DNA of 64,000 bases. It comes from Methylobacterium sp. Leaf123 (GTDB taxonomy: Bacteria > Pseudomonadota > Alphaproteobacteria > Rhizobiales > Beijerinckiaceae). Below, one piece after another: positions 8,537 to 17,182 of the stretch (positions within the stretch are counted from its first letter, which is position 1; each line of letters opens with the position of its first letter). The stretch spans positions 62,526-126,525 of the forward strand of contig NZ_LMNS01000034.1 in assembly GCF_001423405.1 (NCBI RefSeq), read 5' to 3'. Position numbers and translations under genes: made by a program. The notes beneath the pieces are model-generated. The model was not told where the DNA came from, did no database searches, and was given only the letters and a program-made list of their open reading frames with translations.

Positions 8537-8605
8537 ATGCTGCAGGATCTTTCTCCTGCGACGAGGGCCGAGGCTCGACCGGCATCGGCGACGGTGCTCG
8601 TATGA
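8537..8605 (+). CDS. 22-codon leader ORF overlapping moxR
   Basis: A short frame with ATG at 8537, a good GAGGAG ribosome site just upstream and a stop that overlaps the moxR start as ATGA (8602-8605). The peptide begins MLQDLSPATRAEARP and shows no domain. The arrangement would couple translation of the leader to moxR. Whether a peptide is made is unknown. Confidence 0.4.
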   Translation: MLQDLSPATRAEARPASATVLV

Positions 8606-9597
8606 GCGTCGAGGCACTCGCCCGGCCCGCCCTCGGGGCGGCGCCCGTCCGCGACCGCATCCTCCAGCTTCGCGACGGATTGAGCCACGGGCTGATCGGC
8701 GCCGACAAGCTGGTCGAGCGCCTGTTGATCGGGCTGCTGACCGGCGGCCACCTGCTGATCGAGGGGGCGCCGGGGCTCGCCAAGACCCGCGCGGTCAAGC
8801 GCCTGTCGGACGGGCTCGACGGCTCGTTTGCCCGCGTGCAATGCACGCCCGACCTGATGCCGGCCGACCTCACCGGCACCACCGTCTGGCGCCAGGATGC
8901 GGGCACCTTCGAGTTCCTGCCCGGCCCCCTGTTCCACTCGCTGATCCTCGTGGACGAGGTGAACCGCGCGCCGCCCAAGGTGCAGTCGGCGCTGCTGGAA
9001 TCCATGGCCGAGGGGCAGATCACGGTCTCGGGCCACACTCACCGCCTACCCGACCCGTTCATGGTGGTGGCGACGCAGAACCCGATCGAGCATGCGGGCA
9101 CCTTTCCGCTGCCCGAGGCGCAGCTAGACCGCTTCCTGCTCCACGTCGTCGTCGAAATGCCGGACGAGGCCTCCGAGCGCCGCATCCTCGATCTCGTCGA
9201 GGGCGAATTGAACCACCACGCCGAAGCGATGCCGGTGAAGCTCTCGGTCGCCGAGGTGATCGCCGCCCGCGAGGCCGCGCTCGCCACCTACGTCTCGCCG
9301 GCCCTCAAGGACTATCTCGTACGGCTCGTGGCCGGCACCCGCGGCGACAGCGTCGCGCCGGAGCTGCGCGCGGCGATCGAACACCCGGCCTCGCCCCGCG
9401 GCACGCTGGCGCTGATGGTCGCCGGCAAGGCCCGCGCCTACCTCCACGGCCGCGACCACGTCGTGCCCGAGGACATTTCGGAGCTGGCCGCCGACGCCCT
9501 GGCGCACCGCATCGGCCTGACGTGGCGCGCGGCGGCCGAGGGGCGCACCACGCGGGGCATCATCGGCGGGTTGGTCGAGCGGACGCGGGCGCTGTAG
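8602..9597 (+). CDS. MoxR-family AAA+ ATPase
   Basis: 331-residue AAA+ chaperone-like ATPase. Walker A is GAPGLAKT (55-62), Walker B is LILVDE (114-119), then the sensor-1 region VVATQNPIEHAGTFPLPEAQLDRF and a C-terminal lid. MoxR ATPases act with VWA proteins to mature or insert metals and cofactors into periplasmic enzymes. First large gene of a seven-gene run of the Bat type. The methanol dehydrogenase operon has a related set (mxaR, S, A, C, K, L), but no dehydrogenase gene is present here. Confidence 0.93.
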   Translation: MSVEALARPALGAAPVRDRILQLRDGLSHGLIGADKLVERLLIGLLTGGHLLIEGAPGLAKTRAVKRLSDGLDGSFARVQCTPDLMPADLTGTTVWRQDAGTFEFLPGPLFHSLILVDEVNRAPPKVQSALLESMAEGQITVSGHTHRLPDPFMVVATQNPIEHAGTFPLPEAQLDRFLLHVVVEMPDEASERRILDLVEGELNHHAEAMPVKLSVAEVIAAREAALATYVSPALKDYLVRLVAGTRGDSVAPELRAAIEHPASPRGTLALMVAGKARAYLHGRDHVVPEDISELAADALAHRIGLTWRAAAEGRTTRGIIGGLVERTRAL

Positions 9598-9602
9598 CCG
9601 TC

Positions 9603-10532
9603 ATGACCGCGACTGCGGCGCCTGCAAGCGACCTGACCGACGCCCCCGGCATCCACCTTTCGGGCGCCGGACTCATGAGCCTGCGCCATCTCGCGCGGCG
9701 CGGCGTCTCGCCCGCGACCCGCACCATCGCCGGGTTGCCCGGCGGCATCGTCACTCGCAAGCGCGGGCGCGGCTCGGAGCCGGACGACGTGCGGCCCTGG
9801 TCCGAGGGCGACGACCGCCGCTTCATCGACCGCAACGCCACCGCCCGCACCGGCCAAGTGCATGTGCGCACCCATCACGACGAGCGCGACCGGGCCGTGG
9901 TGCTCCTCGCCGACTTCCGGCCCTCGATGCTGTTCGGCACCCGCCGGGCTTTGCGCTCGGTGGCGGCGGCGGAGGCGCTGACGCTGCTCGGCTGGCGAAT
10001 CGTCGGCGATGGCGGGCGCATCGGCCTGATCGTGGCGGGCCGGGCCGAGCCCGCGGTGATCCGCCCGGCCGGCGGCGAACGGGCGATGACCGCCGTCACC
10101 GGCGCGCTCGCCCATGCCCACGCCGAAGCCCTCGCCGGCCCGGCGGCGGACGACCCGCCGCTCACCGACACGCTGGCGCTCGCCCGCTCGCTCCTGCCCT
10201 CGGGCGGCCACCTCGTCGTGGCGAGTGCGCTGGATGCGCCGGGGCCGGATTTCGAGAGCCTGATCACCGCGCTGGCCGAGCGGCTCTCGATCCGCCTGCT
10301 GCTGGTGAGCGACGCCTTCGAGCGGGCGCGCCCGGCCGGCCTCTACCCCTACGCCCTGCCGGGCGGACAGCGCGGCACCGTCCAGGCCGATCGCAGGGCC
10401 CGACCCGCCGATGCGATCGACCCGCGTCTGGCCCGCCTCCATGCCTGCGGCGTCGAGGGCCTGCGTATCGACGTCGAGGCCGGGCCGGAGAGCTACGCCC
10501 CCCTGATGGAGCGGCTCGATGCGGTGTTGTGA
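9603..10532 (+). CDS. DUF58 domain protein
   Basis: 309 residues. The N-terminal half carries the DUF58 hallmark of a basic stretch followed by DVRPWSEGDDRRFIDRNATARTG near residues 60-82. A VWA-like C-terminal half begins with VVLLADFRPSM near residue 100. It starts five bases after moxR, in the usual moxR-DUF58 order. DUF58 proteins are thought to work with MoxR on a shared client; the client is unknown here. Confidence 0.88.
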   Translation: MTATAAPASDLTDAPGIHLSGAGLMSLRHLARRGVSPATRTIAGLPGGIVTRKRGRGSEPDDVRPWSEGDDRRFIDRNATARTGQVHVRTHHDERDRAVVLLADFRPSMLFGTRRALRSVAAAEALTLLGWRIVGDGGRIGLIVAGRAEPAVIRPAGGERAMTAVTGALAHAHAEALAGPAADDPPLTDTLALARSLLPSGGHLVVASALDAPGPDFESLITALAERLSIRLLLVSDAFERARPAGLYPYALPGGQRGTVQADRRARPADAIDPRLARLHACGVEGLRIDVEAGPESYAPLMERLDAVL

Positions 10533-10540
10533 CCTCAAAA

Positions 10541-10638
10541 CCCTCTCCCCTCTGCGGGAGAGGGTGCCTGCGGAGCAGGCGGGTGAGGGGCCGGCTCCGC
10601 ATTGTCCGGAAGCGGCGCTCCCCTCTGCGGGAGAGGGA
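10541..10638. repeat. G-tract/CTCTCCCC intergenic repeat, copy 2 (inside moxR operon)
   Basis: Begins CCCTCTCCCCTCTGCGGGAGAGGG, has a GCCTGCGGAGCAGGC hairpin and ends in a second CTCCCCTCTGCGGGAGAGGG. It fills the gap between the DUF58 and DUF4381 genes. Its middle part (GGTGAGGGGCCGGCTCCGC, then CGGAAGCGGCGCTCCCCTCT) matches copy 3 closely. Confidence 0.85.
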
Positions 10639-10655
10639 AGTGTCGGGGCGCTCCC

Positions 10656-11132
10656 ATGACCGCCCCCACGCCCGACCTCTCGACCCTGCGTGGCCTCCAT
10701 CTCCCCACCGGCGGCAACAATGCGATGCAGCCCGAGATGGTGGCGGCCCTGGCCCTCGGCTTCAGCCTCGCGCTGCTCGTCGGCCTGATCCGCCTCGTTC
10801 GCGCACGGCGCGGCGCGTCGGTACGCCGGGCAGCCCTGCGCGAATTGGCACTGGCCCAAAACCTCGAACCGGACGCCCGCCGGGTCGCGCAGGCCCGCCT
10901 GCTGCGGCGCGTGGTGCGCACGCTGAAGGGCGAGGCGGCGGCCGGCGCCCGCGGCGCGGCCTGGGCGACGACGCTCGACACCACCTTCGCCACCGACTTC
11001 TTCCGCTCCGGTCCGGGCCGCATCTTCGCCGACGATCTCTACCGGCGCCCGAAGACCGTCGATCCCATGGCGAATGATCCCGCCGCCATCGATACCGGCC
11101 TCGGCCGCCTGCTCTCACAGATCCGGGCCTGA
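10656..11132 (+). CDS. DUF4381-type membrane protein of the Bat operon
   Basis: 158 residues starting at ATG 10656 (MTAPTPDLSTL). A single membrane segment lies at about 32-50 (ALALGFSLALLVGLIRLV), followed by a basic cytoplasmic tail with an RRAALREL helix. Size, topology and position between DUF58 and VWA genes match DUF4381 proteins of Bat operons. It probably anchors the MoxR/VWA complex at the membrane; that is inference. Confidence 0.75.
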   Translation: MTAPTPDLSTLRGLHLPTGGNNAMQPEMVAALALGFSLALLVGLIRLVRARRGASVRRAALRELALAQNLEPDARRVAQARLLRRVVRTLKGEAAAGARGAAWATTLDTTFATDFFRSGPGRIFADDLYRRPKTVDPMANDPAAIDTGLGRLLSQIRA

Positions 11133-11137
11133 TCCGA

Positions 11138-12157
11138 ATGCCCGCCTGGTTCACGGCCCTCGCCTCCGCCTTCGACTTCGCGGCGCCGCTCGCCCTGCTG
11201 CTCCTGCCCCTGCCGCTCGCCGCCCGGCTGATCCCGCCGGAGCGCCAGGGCGGCAGCGGCGCCTTGCGCGTTCCCCCCTCCCTCGTCGGCGGCGCCGAGC
11301 ACGCCGAAAGCATCGCCGCCCACGGCCGGCGCCGCCTCTGGCTCATCGGAACGCTCTGGGTGGCGCTGGTCGTCGCGCTGGCCGGTCCCCGCCTCGTCCT
11401 GCCGGCGACCGCGCTGCCGGCCTCGGCCCGGGAGATCGTGCTCGCCCTCGACCTCTCGGGCAGCATGGAGCGCAAGGACTTCTCCCTCGACGGTGAGACC
11501 GTCAGTCGGCTCGCGGCGGTGAAGCGCGTCGGCGCCGAGTTCATCCGCCGCCGGGCCGGCGACCGCATCGGCCTCGTCGAATTCGCCGATCAAGCCTACG
11601 TCGCCGCCGCCCCCACCTTCGACACCGCCACCGTCGCCCGCACTCTGGAGGAGGCGACCATCGGCCTCGTCGGGCGCTCCACCGGCATCGGCGACGGGCT
11701 CGGCCTCGCGCTCAAACGCCTCGCACCCGCGCAAGTCGCGGCGGCCGACGGCGAAGGGCCGCCGCCCGCCCGCGACAAGGTCGTGGTGCTGCTCTCGGAC
11801 GGGGCCAACAATGCCGGCCAGACCGCACCGAAGGACGTGGCGGCGCTGGCCAAGGATCTCGGGGTGCGCGTCTACACAATCGCCCTCGGGCCGATCGACA
11901 TGGCCGACAACCCCGACAACGAGCAGGATGTGGTCGATGTCGAGACCCTGCGGGCCATGGCCGAGACCAGCGGCGGCCGGGCGTTCCGCGTGAAGACCAC
12001 CGACGACCTGGAGAATGTCGCCAACGCCATCGACGAACTGGAGGGCGGACGCGCCAAGGCGCCGCCGCTGCCCCTGCGGCGCGACCTCTGGCCCTGGCCG
12101 GCGGCGTTGGCCTTCCTCTGCGCCTGCGGGCTCCTGGCGACGCGGCGCCGGATCTGA
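11138..12157 (+). CDS. VWA-domain membrane protein, BatA-like
   Basis: 339 residues. Two N-terminal hydrophobic helices (about 13-33 and 68-84) precede a VWA domain with a complete MIDAS start, Asp105-x-Ser107-x-Ser109 in LALDLSGSM, and VVLLSDGANNAG near residue 212. A last helix closes the C-terminus. BatA-like proteins present a metal-dependent adhesion site to the periplasm and partner with MoxR. Five bases behind the DUF4381 gene. Confidence 0.88.
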   Translation: MPAWFTALASAFDFAAPLALLLLPLPLAARLIPPERQGGSGALRVPPSLVGGAEHAESIAAHGRRRLWLIGTLWVALVVALAGPRLVLPATALPASAREIVLALDLSGSMERKDFSLDGETVSRLAAVKRVGAEFIRRRAGDRIGLVEFADQAYVAAAPTFDTATVARTLEEATIGLVGRSTGIGDGLGLALKRLAPAQVAAADGEGPPPARDKVVVLLSDGANNAGQTAPKDVAALAKDLGVRVYTIALGPIDMADNPDNEQDVVDVETLRAMAETSGGRAFRVKTTDDLENVANAIDELEGGRAKAPPLPLRRDLWPWPAALAFLCACGLLATRRRI

Positions 12158-12168
12158 TCGGGAATCGC

Positions 12169-13092
12169 ATGATCGAATCCCTCACCCTGCTGCGCCCGCT
12201 CTGGTTCCTGGCGATTCCCATCGTGGCCCTGCTCGCCTTGCGGGCGGCGTGGCGCTCGGCGCCGCTCGGCGACTGGAACAAGGCGGTCGATCCACACCTG
12301 ATGGCGCTGTTCGCCCGCCGCGGGGCGGTGCTCGGCGGGCGGCGGCAGGCCAACCTCGCCGCCGCTCTGGCCGCCGGCATCCTGGCGCTGGCGCTCACCG
12401 GCCCGGCCATCGAGCGCCCGGAGGCCGCGACCTTCCGCAATCTCGACGCCACGGTGATCGTGCTCGACCTCTCCCGCTCGGTCACCGAGGGCGGGCGCTT
12501 CAAGGAGGCGCGGCAGGCGGCGGAAGCGGTGGCGGAGGCCGCGGGCACCCGCTCGCTGGCGCTGATCGTCTATGCGGGCGACGCCTACACCGCGCTGTCG
12601 CCGACCAATGACCGCGAGAGCCTCGCCACCACCCTGTTCGCGCTCGATGCCGACACCGTGCCCGACCGGGGCAGCCACCCGGAACGCGGGCTGGCGCTGG
12701 CTCGCCGGACTCTGGCCGAGGCCAACGTCGTCGCCGCCGACGTGGTGCTGATCTCCGATGGCGACGGGATCGGGCAGGCCGCCGAGCGCGAGGCCGCCGC
12801 GATCCGGGACAAGGGCTGGCAGCTCCACGCCCTGTTCGTGCCCGCGGGCAAGGCGCTGCCCCCCGGCGCGCCGCGCCCCGACCGGACCGCCCTCGACCGG
12901 CTCGCCGGCACGGGCGGCGGCCGGGCCGCCGACATCGAGGCCTCCGAAGCGGTGCTCGACCGCGTCGGCGCTTCGACCGCCCAGCACCTCGCCGCGAACG
13001 GCTACGGCGTGCTCGCCTTCGCCGATCTCGGCCGCTGGCTGCTGCTGCTGGCGCTGCTGCCCGCCCTCCTCCTGTTCCGACGGAGCGCGTGA
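12169..13092 (+). CDS. VWA-domain membrane protein, BatB-like
   Basis: 307 residues. N-terminal helix at about 8-26, a second at 62-80, then a VWA domain with MIDAS residues Asp100, Ser102 and Ser104 (VLDLSRS) and VVLISDGDGIG near 190. A C-terminal helix (LLLLALLPALLLF) ends the protein. Second VWA gene in tandem, as in mxaC/mxaL and BatA/BatB pairs. Its TGA overlaps the next ATG by one base, implying coupled translation. Confidence 0.87.
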   Translation: MIESLTLLRPLWFLAIPIVALLALRAAWRSAPLGDWNKAVDPHLMALFARRGAVLGGRRQANLAAALAAGILALALTGPAIERPEAATFRNLDATVIVLDLSRSVTEGGRFKEARQAAEAVAEAAGTRSLALIVYAGDAYTALSPTNDRESLATTLFALDADTVPDRGSHPERGLALARRTLAEANVVAADVVLISDGDGIGQAAEREAAAIRDKGWQLHALFVPAGKALPPGAPRPDRTALDRLAGTGGGRAADIEASEAVLDRVGASTAQHLAANGYGVLAFADLGRWLLLLALLPALLLFRRSA

Positions 13093-14042
13093 TGCTGGCG
13101 TCCCTTCCGCCTCACCCCTTTGCACGCCCCTTCACCCGGTCCGCGCCGCTGCGGCGGATGCTGCCCGTCGCCTTCCCGCGCAACTGGCGGCGGCTCGCCC
13201 GCATCGCGGGGCTTGCGCTGGCGGGCGGCGGCCTGCTCGGATTGCTGCTCGTGTCGGAGCCGCGCACGACGCTGGGCCGCGTCCTGATGGCGGCCGGTCT
13301 GCCCGGCGCGGCCGTTCAGGTGTTCGACACACCCGCATGGCGCGCCGCCGCCCTTTACGAGGCCGGGCGCCACAGTGAGGCGATCCCGCTGTTCCGGGCC
13401 CAGGGCAAGCGCGGCGCCTACAATCTCGGAAACGCGCTTGCCCGCTCCGGCGACCTGCAAGGGGCCCTCGAGGCCTATGACGAGGCGCTGACCTACAACC
13501 CGCGCGACGCCGACGCGCAGGCCAACCGCTCGCTGATCGCCAAGGCCCTGGAAGAGGAAATCGACCGCGGCAAGGGCGGCGGCCTCGCCAACGCCTCGGC
13601 GCAGTACGGCGCCCGCTACAACAACACGGCCAACCAGGACCAGAACGACGACATCCGCGCCACCGCCAGCGGCGAGGGCTTGGCTGGCAACAAGGAGGGC
13701 GGCTCCTCCGCCTCCCTGCCGGGCACCAGCCCGGTGGCGCGCCGCGGCAAGGCCGAGCAGCAGGCGGTCGATTCCGGCAAGGGGCAGGCCCGCGGCTCGG
13801 CCAGCGACGCCGCCGGCCGCGGACGCCAGGGCGCCGGCTCGGCCATGGTCGCCGCCGCGCCCGAGCGCGAGGCACGCCGGGTGACGAAGAGCTTCGAGGC
13901 GCACGAGATCCATCCCGACCGGCTCTGGCTCCAGACCCTGCCGGACGAGCCCGGCCGCTATCTCAAGCTGCGCCTCAAGGCCGAACAGGCCCGCCGCATC
14001 GAGGCCGGCACCGCCATCCCGGGAGGCAGCAACCCGTGGTAG
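13092..14042 (+). CDS. TPR-repeat protein, BatC/MxaK-like
   Basis: 316 residues. An N-terminal membrane anchor (about 38-55, LAGGGLLGLLLVSEP) precedes tetratricopeptide repeats at roughly 85-150 (AALYEAGRHSEAIPLFRAQG..., GDLQGALEAYDEALTYNPRDADA). A low-complexity Gly/Ser/Ala region (170-260) leads to a conserved-looking C-terminal DRLWLQTLPDEPGRYLKLRL. Probably the periplasmic scaffold of the Bat complex. An in-frame GTG one codon earlier is possible. Confidence 0.82.
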   Translation: MLASLPPHPFARPFTRSAPLRRMLPVAFPRNWRRLARIAGLALAGGGLLGLLLVSEPRTTLGRVLMAAGLPGAAVQVFDTPAWRAAALYEAGRHSEAIPLFRAQGKRGAYNLGNALARSGDLQGALEAYDEALTYNPRDADAQANRSLIAKALEEEIDRGKGGGLANASAQYGARYNNTANQDQNDDIRATASGEGLAGNKEGGSSASLPGTSPVARRGKAEQQAVDSGKGQARGSASDAAGRGRQGAGSAMVAAAPEREARRVTKSFEAHEIHPDRLWLQTLPDEPGRYLKLRLKAEQARRIEAGTAIPGGSNPW

Positions 14043-14068
14043 AAGCTGGCACAATCCTCAACGCGTAT

Positions 14069-14207
14069 CCCCTCTCCCCTCTGCGGGAGAGGGTGGCCCC
14101 CGAAGGGGGTCGGGTGAGGGGCTGGCTCCGCACTCTCCAGAAGCGGCGCTCCCCTCTCCCGACCCTCGCTCACGCGAGGGCCACCCTCCCCCGCAGAGGG
14201 GGGAGGG
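14069..14207. repeat. G-tract/CTCTCCCC intergenic repeat, copy 3 (inside moxR operon)
   Basis: Carries CCCCTCTCCCCTCTGCGGGA, GTGGCCCCCGAAGGGGGTCGG, the block GTGAGGGGCTGGCTCCGC shared with copy 2, and a GACCCTCGCTCACGCGAGGG hairpin. It ends in CCCCGCAGAGGGGGGAGGG two bases before the ATG of the next gene, so its last G-rich run doubles as a purine-rich ribosome-binding region. Confidence 0.85.
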
Positions 14208-14209
14208 CA

Positions 14210-15478
14210 ATGCCGCGTCTGCTCGCACTCCTCATCCTGCTGGCCGTCGCCGCCCCCGCCCAGGCCATCGAGCCCGGCGACCTCACCCTGACCGTGACGC
14301 CCGATCTCCCCGGCGGCGCGCAGCCCTTTGCCCGCGAGATGGTGCTGCTGCGCCTGCGCGGGGTCTACCGCACGCAGATCCTGCTGGAGGAGGTGCGCCA
14401 GCCGGCCCTCGTCAACTTCTCCTGGACGCAGCTCGGCCGCGACCATTGGGGCCGCACGCGCATGCCCGACGGGCAGATGGCGCTGGAATTCGAGCGCACG
14501 ATCGCGGTCTTCCCCCAGCATACGGGGACCTTCACCATCGACCCGTTCATCCACCGCCTGACGATCAACGACGGCGGCGAGCGCAAGCAGATCGAGGTGC
14601 GCTCGGAGCCCGTCCCCTTCCCCGTGGCGGCCTGGACCGGCGCGAGCGGCGGCCCCGACACGGCCGAACCCTGGTGGCTGCCGGCGCGGGACGTGGCGAT
14701 CACCGATTCCTGGGATCCCGACCCCGAGACGCTCAACAAGGGGGACACCGCCCGCCGAATCGTGACACTCGAAGCGCAGGGTATGCTCGCCGAGGGGCTG
14801 CCGCCCCGCCCCGTCATGCGCACCCGCGGCATCATCACCTTCGCCGGCCCGGTGAAGCGCGAGACCCTCATCACGCCCTCCGGCCCGGTGGCGCGGGCGA
14901 CCTACCAGTGGGACATCAAGAAGGGCGTGGCCGAGGTGATCCCCCTCGACGCGATCAAGATCCCCTGGTTCGACACGCTCACCCGCACCCTGCGCGAGAC
15001 CGAGATTCCCGCCCGCCAGATCGGCGGCGGCCTCGCCGACCGGGCGGAGGATCTCAAGACTGCGGGGCCCGCCACGTGGTCCGCGCTGGCCGCGGCGGCG
15101 CTCGCCGCCTTCGGCCTCGGGCTGGCCTTGATCGGCTTCCGCACCGGTCCGGGCTGGCTGCAACTCGACCGGGGGCAGGCCCGTGCCCTTCGGCTGGCGG
15201 CGGCCGCGGGCGACGCGTCCGCGTTCCGGACGGTGCTCGGCCGTGCGGCGCAGGCGCAGCCGGATCTCGCCGCGCTCTGGCAGGCGGAGCCGGATCTGGC
15301 GCGCGACCTCGCCGCCCTCGACCGGCAGGTCTTCGGCCCGGCCGCGTCCGGTGCGGATCGCCTCGATCTGCCCGGTCTCGCGCGGCGGCTCGGCCGGCGC
15401 CGGAGACGCGGCACCTCCGCAGCGCTTGCCCCCGCTCCCCGGCTGGCGCCCCTCGACGGCCCGGTCGCGCAGGCGTGA
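14210..15478 (+). CDS. BatD-like periplasmic/membrane protein
   Basis: 422 residues starting at ATG 14210, with a clear signal peptide (MPRLLALLILLAVAAPAQA). The body is rich in beta strands (EFERTIAVFPQHTGTFTIDPF), and one membrane helix lies near 285-304 (LAAAALAAFGLGLALIGF), followed by a cytoplasmic helical tail. This is the BatD/oxygen-tolerance topology and the expected last gene of a moxR-batABCD run. An in-frame start upstream would encode the repeat, so I reject it. Confidence 0.8.
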   Translation: MPRLLALLILLAVAAPAQAIEPGDLTLTVTPDLPGGAQPFAREMVLLRLRGVYRTQILLEEVRQPALVNFSWTQLGRDHWGRTRMPDGQMALEFERTIAVFPQHTGTFTIDPFIHRLTINDGGERKQIEVRSEPVPFPVAAWTGASGGPDTAEPWWLPARDVAITDSWDPDPETLNKGDTARRIVTLEAQGMLAEGLPPRPVMRTRGIITFAGPVKRETLITPSGPVARATYQWDIKKGVAEVIPLDAIKIPWFDTLTRTLRETEIPARQIGGGLADRAEDLKTAGPATWSALAAAALAAFGLGLALIGFRTGPGWLQLDRGQARALRLAAAAGDASAFRTVLGRAAQAQPDLAALWQAEPDLARDLAALDRQVFGPAASGADRLDLPGLARRLGRRRRRGTSAALAPAPRLAPLDGPVAQA

Positions 15479-15941
15479 CCGGGTGGCGCGGAACGGCGGC
15501 CCGATCCACAAGCCCGGTGCGCGAGGGTGAACGATCGCGACGCAGCCTCCGTCCCGTCTTCCCCTGAGCCGCGGCCGAACACGCTTCTTTCGGCGTCCCG
15601 CCGCGCGCCGGCAGGGTGATACGGTTTCCGCGCGGCGCGAAGGAGATCGGATACGAGGGATTGCAGCACTTCTCGCGCTGCCGCCCCTGGTGTTCCTGGA
15701 TGATCTGCTCGTCGGCGGGGTTGGCTCTTGTTCGCGGCGCAGAACCTCGTGACGGCGTTGGCGGCCGTGCGTCTGATGCAGTTGACCGATCCCATCGCGC
15801 CGGGGGAGAGCGTTCCGGTCCTGGCCGCCCTGTTGCTCGGCAACCTCCTGGCGTGGCTGGTGGCGCGTGTTCCCGCAGCGGCCCGGCTGGATTTGAGGCC
15901 CGCTCGGGGTCGGTCAGTCACCGCGCGACAAAGGAACCGAC
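15479..15941 (+). pseudogene. Gene-free stretch with a possible frame-broken membrane protein remnant
   Basis: No intact gene is evident in 463 bases. From about 15645 one frame reads a hydrophobic segment (IAALLALPPLVFLDDLLVGG); at about 15726 a second frame continues with LFAAQNLVTALAAVRLMQL and, from about 15810, VLAALLLGNLLAWLVARV. Joined by one shift they resemble three spans of a small membrane protein. This could be a decayed gene or G+C-driven coincidence. The second frame runs on antiparallel to nothing but through the next gene, so it is not itself a gene. Confidence 0.25.
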
Positions 15942-16922
15942 GTGACCGTGAGCCAGCCCGCGGCGGCACCGACGCCCGCCCGCGATCCGCGACGCCTCGT
16001 CGGCATCGCCCTGATGTGCGTCGCGCCGGTGTTCTTCGCCAGCCTCGATGCGACCGGCAAGGTGCTGGCGGGCGCGGGCGTCGATCCGCTGCTCACCACC
16101 TTCATGCGCTACGCGGTCAACGTCGCGCTGGTGACGGCCTTGATCAATCCGGTGACGCGGCCCGGCGTGGCCCATTCGCGGCGCCTGCCGCTCCAGATCC
16201 TGCGCTCGCTGCTGCTATTCGGTTCGACCGCCTGCAACTTTCTGGCGCTGCGCTCGCTCCAGCTCGCCGAGACGATCTCGATCCAGTTTGCCGCGCCGCT
16301 CACGGTCGCGCTGCTCGCCGGGCCGCTGCTCGGCGAATGGTCGTCGCGGATGCGGCTCGCGGCGGTGGCGACGGGCTTCGTCGGCGTGCTCGTCATCGTG
16401 CGGCCGGACGCGCTGGCGGCCAAGCCGGCGATCCTGTTCAGCCTCGGCGCGATGCTCTGCTACGCGGTCTACGTGATCGTGACGCGCAAGCTCGCGGCCC
16501 ACGATTCGACGGCGACGACGGTGTTCTATACCGGGCTCGGCGGGCTCGCGGTCATGAGCCCGCTCCTGCCCTGGATCTGGACGGCACCGGCCTCGGGCAC
16601 GGTCTGGGTGCTGCTGATCGCGGTCGGGCTGTTCGGCACGATCGGGCATTGGCTGCTGGTGCTGGCCCATGCACGGGCGCCGGCGAGCCTGCTCGCGCCC
16701 TTCATCTATACTCAGATCCTGTGGTCGGTTTTGCTCGGCTATCTGCTTTTCGGCGACGTGCCGAGCGCCTGGACGATGCTCGGCGCCGGCATCATCGTCG
16801 CCTCGGGCCTCGTTCTGCTGAGCGAGGATGCGCTGGTGCGCCGCCATGCGCGGCGGAGAGCGTCCCCTCCCCCGCGCATGGCGCCACCCACTCAGCGGTG
16901 GCGGTGGTGGCGCGGATGGTGA
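15942..16922 (+). CDS. EamA/DMT-family transporter
   Basis: 326 residues from a GTG start with AAGGAA upstream. Ten hydrophobic helices arranged as two EamA repeats span about residues 20-150 and 165-295; motifs include RSLLLFGSTACNFLALRSL and EWSSRMRLAAVATGFVGVLVIVRP. The drug/metabolite-transporter family exports amino acids, nucleosides or metabolites; the substrate is unknown. The basic, histidine-containing tail is unusual because its last 31 bases overlap the convergent gene on the minus strand. Confidence 0.88.
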   Translation: MTVSQPAAAPTPARDPRRLVGIALMCVAPVFFASLDATGKVLAGAGVDPLLTTFMRYAVNVALVTALINPVTRPGVAHSRRLPLQILRSLLLFGSTACNFLALRSLQLAETISIQFAAPLTVALLAGPLLGEWSSRMRLAAVATGFVGVLVIVRPDALAAKPAILFSLGAMLCYAVYVIVTRKLAAHDSTATTVFYTGLGGLAVMSPLLPWIWTAPASGTVWVLLIAVGLFGTIGHWLLVLAHARAPASLLAPFIYTQILWSVLLGYLLFGDVPSAWTMLGAGIIVASGLVLLSEDALVRRHARRRASPPPRMAPPTQRWRWWRGW

Positions 16923-17182
16923 CGGCGGTGATGGTAGGCGCGGTTCGAACGCATCCGGCTGCGGTAGGCACGCCGGCCGGGATCGATGCCGAGCACGCCG
17001 TTCACGCCGCCCACCGCACCGCCGACGGCGCCGCCCACGATGCCGCCGATCGGGCCGGCGACGCGATCCCCCTCGGCCGCGCCGCGGCGCATCCCGCCGG
17101 GAATGCCCTGGGCCTGCGCCTCACCGGCGATCGGCAGGAGGCAGAGCATCAGCCCTGCGGCGGCAATGGCGAAACGTCTCAT
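16892..17182 (-). CDS. Small secreted glycine- and histidine-rich protein
   Basis: 96 residues. Signal peptide 1-24 (MRRFAIAAAGLMLCLLPIAGEAQA), a GIVGGAVGGAVGGVNGVLG stretch resembling the glycine-zipper class, then an Arg/His-rich tail (YHHRRHHPRHHRHR). Such proteins are common in Rhizobiales envelopes, with unknown function; metal binding by the tail is a guess. It converges with and overlaps the transporter gene. Confidence 0.7.
   Translation of the reverse strand: MRRFAIAAAGLMLCLLPIAGEAQAQGIPGGMRRGAAEGDRVAGPIGGIVGGAVGGAVGGVNGVLGIDPGRRAYRSRMRSNRAYHHRRHHPRHHRHR

Noticed and set aside
14036..14209. In-frame upstream extension of the BatD-like gene
   Set aside because: It would encode the G-tract repeat; the ATG at 14210 gives a clean signal peptide.
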